From Micromonospora sp. HNM0581 (GTDB taxonomy: Bacteria > Actinomycetota > Actinomycetes > Mycobacteriales > Micromonosporaceae), in assembly GCF_012726175.1 (NCBI RefSeq), contig NZ_JAASAD010000003.1:1-64000 (forward strand): DNA of 64,000 nt. Direction: 5' to 3'. A program made the position numbers and the translations under genes. Shown here one piece after another: positions 16,807 through 24,276 of the stretch. Numbering within the stretch: position 1 is the first letter of the stretch; each line of letters opens with the position of its first letter. Under the pieces are notes generated by a model. It searched no databases. It had not been told where the DNA came from and was given only the letters and a program-made list of their open reading frames with translations.

Positions 16807-18522
16807 TTACTTCTGATCTGCATGCTTGACGAGATCACGATGGTCAACGGTGGCGGTGTAGCGGGTGCTGGCTTGCACCGAGAGGCCGAACAGGTCGACG
16901 AGGCGGCGGACGTCGCCGTCGGTGGCGTGGGCTTCGTTGAGGATGCGGTCTTCGCGTATCGCGGTGCCGGACAGGCCTTCGCCGGTGACGAGCCAGATCC
17001 AGCGTTGGCCGACTGCCGCGTCTGGCCGGCAGGCGGTGCGGTAGTGCAGGAAGAAGTGGTCGTTGAGGGTGTTGGGCCAGCGGGTGTCGCGGTAGTCGAG
17101 CCAGCGCTTGAGGCGGATCAGTACCGGTTCGGCGAGGACGATGATGCGGCCGTCGATGTGCAGGCGCCCGTCGCGCAGGTCGGTGGTCCTCATTCGGCGG
17201 ATGTGTCCGGGGCGCAGGCCGTGGAAGGCGATCAGGGCGACGACGGCGGCGCGGGCGACGTTGCTGGAGTTGAGGGCCTGGCGGATGGCGTTGAGGTCGA
17301 CCGGGACGGGTTGACGGGCTTCGTGTTCGCCGGTCTTGACCCGGCGGGTCGGGTCGGCGAAGAGGACCTTGTGCTCCTTGAGCACTCGGAAGATCGACTT
17401 GAGCCCTTGGCCGGCGGTCGATCGGGCGTTCCCGGATGCGGGCAGGGCGTCGAGCACGTCGTCCTTGGTGATCTCTCGGAGGGTTGTGCGTCCGTTGGCT
17501 GTCCAGGCGCAAAGGGCGGGCAGGGCCCATCGAGTGTGCAGGCGGATGGTGGTCTCCGAGCGTGGCCGCCGGCGCGGGCTGGTGGAGCGGCCGTGCCGCA
17601 TAACCTCGAACCAGGTGAGCAGCTCGGTGGTCATCTGCTGGGGCAGGCCCGTGATCTGGCTGTGGAACCATGTGTCGATCGCCGACGGCCGGTCGTCGAT
17701 GAGCAGGCCGACGTCGGCGAGGACTTCCAGGACCGTCCAGGTGCGCAGGCCGGCGGCGCGCAGTTGGAGGACATCGGTGGCGTTGATGGGAGCGCCGGGG
17801 GTGTCCTGCAGACCGAGCAGGATGCGCACGCCCCAGCGGGCCTCATCGGTGTGCTTCTTGCCCCAACGTCGGGCGGCGGCGTAGGCGCGGGTATGCCGGT
17901 CGAGACTGTCCGCGAGAGCCTGGTCGGGAGGGGCCGGCATCGCCGCGCGACCGCAGGCGGCCAGGTTGCGCTGCGTGGGGAACAGCAGCAGTTGCTGGTG
18001 CTGGACAGGGGGCCGCAGCGGCTGGTGGGGCTCGACCGATGGTGGCCTGGGCTGGAAGCGGCTTCCGTCGGAGAACATGTTGGCCAGGAACAGCTGCTGC
18101 CCGTTGCGGTTGGCGGCGATGACGTCGAGCTTGTCCCGGCCGGTGCGGACCAGGGTGGCCTGCTTGCGGCAGAGCCGGCAGACGCCTTCGGCGCCGAGAG
18201 CGACCTCCCGGCCGCAGGTGAGGCAGTCGCCCACCGTCTCATACTTGGCACGCCAGGTGTTGCAGCCGTGGCAGCGCCAGCTGTGCAGGCGAGTCACACC
18301 CCACGCGTAGCAGTCGCGGCAGGACTCGACCGGCGGGGTGGCGTAGGGGTGGCAGCGGGCGCACAGCCCGGCGGCGAAGTAGCCGTGGCGGGAGCCGCAG
18401 CGCAGGCATGGCGGTGGAATGACCGGACCACCCGGCCAACAGGCGAAGCAGAAGTCGACCTGCGGCATGGCCACCGGGGCGATGCGGCAGGCGGTGCACC
18501 GCCGCAGCCGCGACCTCCTCAT
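16807..18522 (-). CDS. Large tyrosine-recombinase-like protein with N-terminal CxxC array
   Basis: About 571 aa. ATG 18522 overlaps the XRE gene stop as ATGA. The first 130 residues carry eight CxxC motifs (CTAC, CFAC, CLRC, CARC, CRDC, CHGC, CLTC, CRLC), consistent with about four zinc ribbons. The C-terminal half resembles a phage-integrase fold: FHGLRPGHIRRM holds the first Arg; the last block, GDVRRLVDLFGLSVQASTRYT, has Arg and a possible nucleophile Tyr, but the usual His of HxxR is missing. It may bind ends or assist the catalytically complete partner, as TnpB does in Tn554. Confidence 0.72.
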   Translation of the reverse strand: MRRSRLRRCTACRIAPVAMPQVDFCFACWPGGPVIPPPCLRCGSRHGYFAAGLCARCHPYATPPVESCRDCYAWGVTRLHSWRCHGCNTWRAKYETVGDCLTCGREVALGAEGVCRLCRKQATLVRTGRDKLDVIAANRNGQQLFLANMFSDGSRFQPRPPSVEPHQPLRPPVQHQQLLLFPTQRNLAACGRAAMPAPPDQALADSLDRHTRAYAAARRWGKKHTDEARWGVRILLGLQDTPGAPINATDVLQLRAAGLRTWTVLEVLADVGLLIDDRPSAIDTWFHSQITGLPQQMTTELLTWFEVMRHGRSTSPRRRPRSETTIRLHTRWALPALCAWTANGRTTLREITKDDVLDALPASGNARSTAGQGLKSIFRVLKEHKVLFADPTRRVKTGEHEARQPVPVDLNAIRQALNSSNVARAAVVALIAFHGLRPGHIRRMRTTDLRDGRLHIDGRIIVLAEPVLIRLKRWLDYRDTRWPNTLNDHFFLHYRTACRPDAAVGQRWIWLVTGEGLSGTAIREDRILNEAHATDGDVRRLVDLFGLSVQASTRYTATVDHRDLVKHADQK

Positions 18523-18839
18523 ACCGGCGGCGCCGACCGGGTCCGGCCCAGCCGCGGCGCGATCGGCGTGGCGGCCTCGCCGCTGGCGACGGCTGCCTTC
18601 ACGGGACGGCGTGCGGCGACCTTGTCCGCCTCGCAGATAAGCAGGTCGGTGGGCGTGCAGTCCAGCACCGCGCAGATCAGCTCGAGGTCGTCGAGGCGGA
18701 TCGTGGTCGGCGTACCGGTCCACAACGCCGACATCTTCCCGGCGCTGACATCAAGTCCGGCGTCGGCCAGCATGCGCCGCAGCTCGGTGGACTTCCAGAT
18801 ACCGCGCTCGGCTGCCTTCATCCGCAGGTTCCACCGCAT
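18519..18839 (-). CDS. XRE/Cro-type helix-turn-helix regulator of the element
   Basis: 106 aa. The helix-turn-helix is visible in LRRMLADAGLDVSAGKMSALWTG and the IRLDDLELICAVLDCTPTDLL stretch typical of Cro/CI-type regulators, with a basic/proline-rich tail. ATG 18839 is preferred: it lies 4 nt after the recombinase stop and has GGGGGG upstream. A GTG at 18863 would overlap that gene. Position between the two recombinases suggests it controls their expression or acts as an excision-directionality factor. Confidence 0.75.
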   Translation of the reverse strand: MRWNLRMKAAERGIWKSTELRRMLADAGLDVSAGKMSALWTGTPTTIRLDDLELICAVLDCTPTDLLICEADKVAARRPVKAAVASGEAATPIAPRLGRTRSAPPV

Positions 18840-18843
18840 CGGA

Positions 18844-19932
18844 TCAACCCCCCGTCGTCTCACTCAGACGTGCCGCCACCCGTTCGTTGGCCTTGACCCA
18901 GGCATGTTCGATGTGCTGGTCGTGCACGTGGATGTAGCCGGTGGTCGTCTGCAGCCACGAATGCCCGAGCAGTTCCTGGATCGCTTTCAAGTCGACGCCT
19001 CGCGCATACATGGACGACGCGCAGTAGTGGCGCAGGACGTGCGGGGTCAGTCGGCTCTGCCATCTAGGCAGCCACCTTCCCACCGCTGCGGCCAGGCCGT
19101 TGCGCAGGGCATTGGCGCCGATGCGTTCGCATCGGCCGTTGACCGGGTCGCGACGTTCGCTGGGCAGCAGCGGCGCGTGCGGATCCTCCCAGTCGTGGCC
19201 GTACTGGTGACGCACGTCAACCAACCACCACTGCAGCAGCTCGCTGACCGCGTTGATCCCGGGCACCATGCGCGCCTTCGGCCCGCGGCGGTGGCTGCCC
19301 TTGCCGAACCGCACGTGCAGCTTGCCCAGCTCGCCCAGGTCCGGCCGCCAGTCGCGGATGTCCAGCATCGCGGTCTCGGTGATCCGCAATCCGGCGCGAC
19401 GCCACAGCGACGCCGCCACGTAGTCCCGGGCGGCCGGAAGGTACTTCCTGGCATGCGGCAGAGCCTCACGCCACGCGCCGAACAACGTATCCACGTCGCC
19501 GTCGGACGGTGGCACCCGGGCGTTCGCGGTGTAGGGCTTGGGCGGCCGGTTGTACTCGTCGATCGGCTGCACCAGCACCTGACCGGTCAGGGCATGGATG
19601 TCGCCCTGGTAGCGCGTCAGCAGGAAGTCGAAGAACTGCGCGAGAACCAGTGCCTTGTCCGCCACCGTCGACGCAGCCAGCCCTCGGTCCTTGCGCAGGT
19701 GCACCAGGTACCGGTCGGCGTCACCGGGCTGGCACATCCACACCGGCTCACCGAGGAAGCGAACGAACTCGAACAGCACGTACCGCTCCTTGCGGATCTG
19801 CCCGTCGGTGATTCCCGAGGCCGCCGACGCCAGGGCGTACTGATCGACCAACTCCTGCTCGAAGTCCTCCAGCTCCGCCGCCGTACGCAGCCGACGCGGC
19901 GAGTCGATGGACCTCACTACCGCCAGGGCCAT
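18844..19932 (-). CDS. Tyrosine recombinase/integrase of the element
   Basis: A 362-aa recombinase. The N-terminal SAM-like core-binding domain spans about 20-120 (KERYVLFEFVRFLGEPVWM). The catalytic domain has all expected residues: Arg in WRRAGLRITE, a Lys-containing beta hairpin (VRFGKGSHRRG), LTPHVLRHYCAS (HxxR), LGHSW, and the nucleophile Tyr in TTTGYIHVHD. It should cut and rejoin DNA at the element ends. ATG 19932 begins the conserved region. It is the first gene of a three-gene overlapping unit reading toward 16807. Its promoter must lie in 19933-20100. Confidence 0.9.
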   Translation of the reverse strand: MALAVVRSIDSPRRLRTAAELEDFEQELVDQYALASAASGITDGQIRKERYVLFEFVRFLGEPVWMCQPGDADRYLVHLRKDRGLAASTVADKALVLAQFFDFLLTRYQGDIHALTGQVLVQPIDEYNRPPKPYTANARVPPSDGDVDTLFGAWREALPHARKYLPAARDYVAASLWRRAGLRITETAMLDIRDWRPDLGELGKLHVRFGKGSHRRGPKARMVPGINAVSELLQWWLVDVRHQYGHDWEDPHAPLLPSERRDPVNGRCERIGANALRNGLAAAVGRWLPRWQSRLTPHVLRHYCASSMYARGVDLKAIQELLGHSWLQTTTGYIHVHDQHIEHAWVKANERVAARLSETTGG

Positions 19933-19984
19933 GTCCGCCTCACTTCAGGAATTACTCGCCGACGCTTACAAGACCGACAACGAG

Positions 19985-19998
19985 TCAGCAATCCCGAA
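19985..19998 (-). repeat. Right copy of 14-bp inverted motif
   Basis: TCAGCAATCCCGAA, the reverse complement of TTCGGGATTGCTGA, matches 16031-16044 at 13 of 14 positions in inverted orientation. A weaker relative (ATTCCTGAAG on the minus strand) lies next to the recombinase start at about 19942-19951. Confidence 0.5.
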
Positions 19999-20105
19999 GT
20001 TCCGTCGAAGCTTCGATCGATGCTCGGGCGACCCTTATGACCAGGGCTTTCGATAGCTCAAGACAATCCGGCAAGGAAGAAACTCGTGACAGTTCCGACA
20101 CGGGG

Positions 20106-20531
20106 ATGACGGCCGGGCGCGGCGACGAAGGGCGGGTGAGCATCTTCCTCGCCGTGGCCCTGATCGGGGTACTCGCCATCATCGGCATGGCGTTCGACGG
20201 CGCGGGTCAGCTCAGGACGCTGCAACGCGCCGAGAACCTGGCCGCCGAGGCGGCCCGCGCCGGTGGCCAGGCGATCGACCTGGCCACCGCCATCGAGGGC
20301 CTCCCCAAACGGATCGACCAGGGCGAGGCCCGCCGTGCCGTCCGGAACTACCTCGCCAGCGCCGGGGCCAGCGGCTACACCGTGACGTTCCCGGTGGTCG
20401 ACGGTGAAACCCTGATCCGGGTACGCGTCCAGGTCACCTACGACCGGGCGGCGCTCGGCCTGTTCGGCTTCTCCAACACCGTCACCGTTTCCGGTGAGGC
20501 GACCGCACGGGCGCTGACCGGGGTCCCCTAG
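20106..20531 (+). CDS. TadG-like pilus protein, displaced from its operon by the insertion
   Basis: 141 aa from ATG 20106, or up to 164 aa from ATG 20037. The conserved part begins GRGDEGRVSIFLAVALIG with a hydrophobic helix (IFLAVALIGVLAIIGMAFDGAG), then a soluble domain (LQRAENLAAEAARAGGQAIDL), as in TadG/TadE-like proteins. ATG 20106 is preferred because homologous proteins begin there and the uninterrupted operon would have an ATGA overlap. Neither start has a good ribosome-binding site, and the operon promoter is now 11 kb and an opposing element away, so expression may be poor. Confidence 0.75.
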   Translation: MTAGRGDEGRVSIFLAVALIGVLAIIGMAFDGAGQLRTLQRAENLAAEAARAGGQAIDLATAIEGLPKRIDQGEARRAVRNYLASAGASGYTVTFPVVDGETLIRVRVQVTYDRAALGLFGFSNTVTVSGEATARALTGVP

Positions 20532-20546
20532 GGAAGGAAGGTAGCC

Positions 20547-21701
20547 ATGGCCGCATCGAGTGGTACCGCGGTGAGACGGGCCGGTCGGGTGCTTACCGGC
20601 TTCGGTGCGCTGGTCGTGCTCGTCGGTCTGCTTGTCGGCGGTCCGATCGCACTGCTGGCTTTCGCCGGCAATCCGCTCCCCGACCACGTACCCACACTCA
20701 CGGAGATCGGCACCACGCTCACCAGCCGCGACGACGGGCAGCTCTTCCTGCGGGCGCTGGCGATGGCCGGCTGGTTCGGCTGGGCCAGTTTCGCCCTCTC
20801 GGTGCTCGTGGAGTTGGGCGCGCAGGCGTTCGACCGGCCCGCTCCCCGGCTGCCGGGGATGGGCCGGCAACAGCGGGCCGCCGCCGCGCTGGTCGGGTCG
20901 GTCGCGCTGATCCTCGCCGCCAGTCCCGCCGCCACGGCCGCCACCACCGCGTACGCCACGGGGTACCCGGGTCCGGCAGCGCCCGCCGCGGTCACGTCGT
21001 CGCCCGGGGTGGTGGCCAGTTCGGGGACGGTGGTCGGCTCGACGGCCGGCGCGCGGGCGGACCTGGCTGGTGCCTCGGTCACGGCCCCCGTGTACCGGGT
21101 CGCGAAGGGCGACTACCTGGGCCGGGTCGCCGAGCGATACCTCGACGACTTCGACGACTATCACCGGTTGGCGGCACTCAACAAGCTACGGGACGCGGAC
21201 CGTATCCGCCCCGGCCAGCTCATCAAGCTTCCCGAGAAGGCACACGACCAGGGTTCCCGACCGCACGCCACCGGCCGGCTGGTCGCACCGAAGACCCGGC
21301 CCGTTCCCGGGCCGGAGCACGATGGGCCGACCCGCCCGGCACCGGCCAGCCCCAGCATCCCGGTGGAGCAGCCCGACGCGCCGGTGGAGCAGCCCGGCGA
21401 CCTGGCGGAGCGCCCGGGATCCGCCACGATGCCACCCGAAGGACCGCACCCGGGGCCGCCGCCGGGCGAGACGACCGAGGGTCACGCACCGGTGGTGACG
21501 GTGGGCGCGGCCAGGGCCGGCGAGCCCGACCGGGTGAACCGTCCCCTCGCCGTGTCCGCGGTGCTGGCCGCGGCCAGCATCGTCGGCGCACAGATCGGTG
21601 CGGTCCTCGGCCTACGTCGCCGGACGGCCACCTCCGGTCACCCCACGTCCGTCGCTGCTGCTCCTCGCGAACTGCCCGTGGGCCGGCACCGCAGAGACTG
21701 A
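20547..21701 (+). CDS. LysM-domain membrane protein at the end of the Tad operon
   Basis: A 384-aa protein. Two N-terminal membrane helices (about 14-40 and 75-95) and a third near 108-128 precede an Ala/Thr-rich stretch. A LysM domain lies at about 178-232 (VYRVAKGDYLGRVAERYLDD, RIRPGQLIKLP), then a proline-rich linker, and a last helix (NRPLAVSAVLAAASIVGAQIGAVLGL). LysM domains bind peptidoglycan, suggesting a cell-wall anchor for the pilus machine. In other actinobacteria such proteins often continue into a BTAD-type regulatory region after the last helix; here the protein ends 29 residues later, so it may be a shortened form. Confidence 0.75.
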   Translation: MAASSGTAVRRAGRVLTGFGALVVLVGLLVGGPIALLAFAGNPLPDHVPTLTEIGTTLTSRDDGQLFLRALAMAGWFGWASFALSVLVELGAQAFDRPAPRLPGMGRQQRAAAALVGSVALILAASPAATAATTAYATGYPGPAAPAAVTSSPGVVASSGTVVGSTAGARADLAGASVTAPVYRVAKGDYLGRVAERYLDDFDDYHRLAALNKLRDADRIRPGQLIKLPEKAHDQGSRPHATGRLVAPKTRPVPGPEHDGPTRPAPASPSIPVEQPDAPVEQPGDLAERPGSATMPPEGPHPGPPPGETTEGHAPVVTVGAARAGEPDRVNRPLAVSAVLAAASIVGAQIGAVLGLRRRTATSGHPTSVAAAPRELPVGRHRRD

Positions 21702-21733
21702 TGAACCCGGGTCGGCGTGTGGGGTTCGGTTGG

Positions 21734-21769
21734 TGTGGCGGTGGCGGCTGGGGTGCCGCTACCGCCACA
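21734..21769. terminator. Strong bidirectional hairpin
   Basis: TGTGGCGGTGGCGGC (21734-21748) pairs with GCCGCTACCGCCACA (21755-21769) with a single wobble, closing a 6-nt loop. It lies between convergent genes. There is no T-tract, which is usual in high-GC actinobacteria. Confidence 0.7.
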
Positions 21770-21789
21770 GCAGATCGGGTCTCCGCCGC

Positions 21790-22641
21790 TCAGGGCAGTC
21801 GGGCTTCGAGGCGTCCGTCGACGATCCGGGTGGGCAGGACCTGCTGATCGTTCGGGGACGGGCCGCGCACCGCCTCGCCGCCGTTGAGTCGGAAGGTGCT
21901 GCCGTGCCACGGGCAGACGACGCACGCGTGCCCGTCCACCTCGCGTACCTCGCCCTCACCGAGTGGTCCGCTCTGGTGGGGGCAACGCTCGAGCATGACG
22001 GTCACGTCGTCACCGTGCCGGTAGAGGATCACCGACACGTCGTCGACCTTGCGGGTGAGGAGTTGCCGCTGCGGCAGGTTGGTCATCTCCGCCACCGGGT
22101 GCCAGCCGTCGCTGATCAGGTGCAGGTCGGAGACGCTCACGTTCACCTGGGCGCCCTGCTTGTAGGCGAGATGTCCACCGAGGTACGCCCCGGCGCCGAC
22201 GGCGCTGAGACCGAGCCAGCCGAGGGTACGCCCGAGGCGGTGCCGGTCCGACAGGCGAGCCGCCAGCGAGGCACCGTACAGCGCCAGCCCGACGGAGTTC
22301 GATGCGGCGTGCACCAGGCCGACCCGACGCTGGTCGCGGGCGAGCCCCGCCCAGTCGTTGAGCCCGGCGACCGCAGCCGGGAGCGCGCTGAGCGTGCCGA
22401 CTGCGGTCAGGGTGGTGGCCGCCTTCCGCTGACCGGGCATCAGGTCCAGCACGGCCGCGCTGATCCACGCGCCCACTGGCAGCTGCACCATCGCCGGGTG
22501 CAACGGATGGCCCAGCCACACCCCGTGGAGCAGGTCACGGACCCGCTGTGGACGCAGCACGTTCTGCACCGTCTGCTGTAACCGGTCACCGAACCGGTCC
22601 AGGCCGGAGGCTCGTTCGATTTTCGTCAGCAACGCTCGCAC
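21790..22641 (-). CDS. DUF2231 membrane domain fused to a Rieske [2Fe-2S] domain
   Basis: 283 aa. Residues about 40-165 form the DUF2231 membrane domain (GHPLHPAMVQLPVGAWISAAV, and three further helices). Residues about 180-280 form a Rieske domain with both cluster motifs, CPHQSGPL and CPWHGSTF (C-x-H and C-x2-H). It is likely a membrane-anchored electron-transfer protein; the partner is unknown. It reads away from the flavin disulfide reductase 63 bp upstream on the same strand, which could supply electrons. Start ATG 22641. Confidence 0.85.
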   Translation of the reverse strand: MRALLTKIERASGLDRFGDRLQQTVQNVLRPQRVRDLLHGVWLGHPLHPAMVQLPVGAWISAAVLDLMPGQRKAATTLTAVGTLSALPAAVAGLNDWAGLARDQRRVGLVHAASNSVGLALYGASLAARLSDRHRLGRTLGWLGLSAVGAGAYLGGHLAYKQGAQVNVSVSDLHLISDGWHPVAEMTNLPQRQLLTRKVDDVSVILYRHGDDVTVMLERCPHQSGPLGEGEVREVDGHACVVCPWHGSTFRLNGGEAVRGPSPNDQQVLPTRIVDGRLEARLP

Positions 22642-22704
22642 GGGGAAGGACTTCCCGTCGTACGCCGTCGTAAACGGGTCGTCGGGGACGAACAGCCCGG
22701 GTGG

Positions 22705-24180
22705 TCAACTCAGGTTGCGCAGCGCGTCGGAGATCGCCCGGTGGAAAGTCGGGTACGCGTAGATCATGTGTCGGAGCTGACTCAGCGGTACGGCCGCGTG
22801 CACCGCCACGACCAGGCCGGAGAGCACCTCCCCGCCGGCCGGGCCGGCGGAGGTGGCCCCGATCAGCACTCCCTGGTCGGCGTCGGCGACGAGCTTGATG
22901 AAGCCGTCCTCGTCGGTCTTGTGTATCCAGCCACGGGCCGAGGACGCCAGCCGGGTGAAGCCGACCTGCACGTTGATGCCACGTTCGCGGGCCTGCTGCT
23001 CGGTGAGGCCGACCGCGCCGATTTCCGGATCGGTGAAGGTGACCCGGGGCAACGCCCGGTAGTCGGCGCGGGGCACCGATCCCGCCGAGCCGCTCGATCC
23101 GGTGGCGGCCAGCGAGCTGGCCGCGCCGACCGCGCCACCGACGACGCTTGCGGTACCGCTCGGGTCGGCGCCGCCCTGTGACCTCCGCACGTGGTCGAGC
23201 ATGTCGGCGACCACGATGGACGCCTGGTACACGGCGATGTGCGTGAAGGCGCCCTCGCCGGTCACGTCGCCGACCGCCCAGATCCCCTCGGTGACGTGCA
23301 GCCGGTCGTCCACCGGCAGGTACCGCCCGTCCGCGTCGACGCCCACCGTGTCCAGCCCCAGTTCGTCAAGGTGTGCCCGGCGGCCGGTCACCACGAGCAG
23401 CCGCTCGGCGGTGAACTCCGCACCGTCGGTGCCGCGCAGGGTGAAGCCCTCGCTGCCGTGCTCGACCCGGGCTGCCTTGACCCCGGTGTGGATCGCCACC
23501 CCGTCGGCTCGCAGCGCGGCCGCCGCCGCCTCGGACGCCTCGGGCTCCTCGACGGCGAGTACCCGGTCGAGTGCCTCGACCAGGGTGACCCGTACGCCGA
23601 AGCGGGCGAACACCTGGGCCAGTTCCAGCCCGATCGCGCCACCGCCCAGCACGAGCAGGGTCCCGGGCAGCTCCTCGACCTCGATGGCCTCGTGGTTGGT
23701 CCAGTACGGGGTTTGGGTCAGCCCTTCGACCGGCGGCACCGACGGGCGGGTGCCGGTGCCCAGCACGATGCCGTGGCGGGCTTGGAAGACCTGTTCACCG
23801 ACCCGTACCCGGCCCGGACCGTCGATCCGGCCACTACCGCGGACGAATCGTCCGCCCTTGTCGGTGAACCGCTGCACCGCCACCCGGTCGTCCCACTCGT
23901 CGGTGGCCTCTTCGCGGATCCGCTTCGCCACCGGTGCCCAGTCCGGGGTGACAGTGACGGTGCCGCCGAGGCCATCGAGCCGGCGGGCCTCGGCGACCGC
24001 GTTCGCCGCCCGGATCATCATTTTGCTCGGCACGCATCCCCAGTACGGGCATTCGCCGCCGACCAGGTCACGTTCCACGCCGACCACGGTCAGCCCGGCC
24101 TCCGCGAGCCGGCCGGCGACCTCTTCCCCGCCGACTCCGAGTCCGAGCACCACCACGTCAACAGTTTCCGGCTCCGCCAT
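22705..24180 (-). CDS. FAD-dependent pyridine nucleotide-disulfide oxidoreductase
   Basis: About 491 aa. The N-terminal FAD Rossmann motif is VVVLGLGVGGEEVAGRLAEAG. The redox-active pair is in GGECPYWGCVPSK (Cys-x4-Cys), the NAD(P) motif is LVLGGGAIGLELAQVFARFG, the second FAD motif is GIWAVGDVTGEG, and the C-terminal dimerisation domain ends YAYPTFHRAI. This is the lipoamide dehydrogenase/mercuric reductase family; the His-Glu pair expected in the C-terminal domain is present in part (YPTFH). The substrate is undetermined. ATG 24180 is preferred over GTG 24216 because the fold begins shortly after it; neither has a strong ribosome-binding site. Confidence 0.85.
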   Translation of the reverse strand: MAEPETVDVVVLGLGVGGEEVAGRLAEAGLTVVGVERDLVGGECPYWGCVPSKMMIRAANAVAEARRLDGLGGTVTVTPDWAPVAKRIREEATDEWDDRVAVQRFTDKGGRFVRGSGRIDGPGRVRVGEQVFQARHGIVLGTGTRPSVPPVEGLTQTPYWTNHEAIEVEELPGTLLVLGGGAIGLELAQVFARFGVRVTLVEALDRVLAVEEPEASEAAAAALRADGVAIHTGVKAARVEHGSEGFTLRGTDGAEFTAERLLVVTGRRAHLDELGLDTVGVDADGRYLPVDDRLHVTEGIWAVGDVTGEGAFTHIAVYQASIVVADMLDHVRRSQGGADPSGTASVVGGAVGAASSLAATGSSGSAGSVPRADYRALPRVTFTDPEIGAVGLTEQQARERGINVQVGFTRLASSARGWIHKTDEDGFIKLVADADQGVLIGATSAGPAGGEVLSGLVVAVHAAVPLSQLRHMIYAYPTFHRAISDALRNLS

Positions 24181-24276
24181 GCCGTCAGCATCGCGCACCA
24201 GTCCGCCGCCGACCACCCGGCCACGCCGGACTGGGGCACCCGGACCGGGTGTGGCTGCCGGACGTCAGGGGGTCGG

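Larger units (their letters stand above)
16018..20100. mobile_element. Roughly 4-kb tyrosine-recombinase element inserted in the Tad operon
   Basis: Four genes on the minus strand (GNAT acetyltransferase, zinc-ribbon recombinase, XRE-like regulator, tyrosine recombinase) separate the TadE-like gene from the TadG-like gene, both plus strand. On the left, coding stays Tad-like to about 16017 (CGGAGC). On the right, CGGGGATGACGG at about 20101 restores a plausible ATGA overlap (RSRG stop with the next ATG). Ends are estimates. Two recombinases in tandem recall Tn554 (TnpA/TnpB), but no relation has been tested. Confidence 0.7.

Noticed and set aside
16081..20040. A 1319-codon open frame on the plus strand across the inserted element
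   Set aside because: It is antisense to four recognisable genes (GNAT, XRE and two recombinases). Its translation is Gly/Val-rich with no known domain. High GC commonly leaves the antisense frame open.
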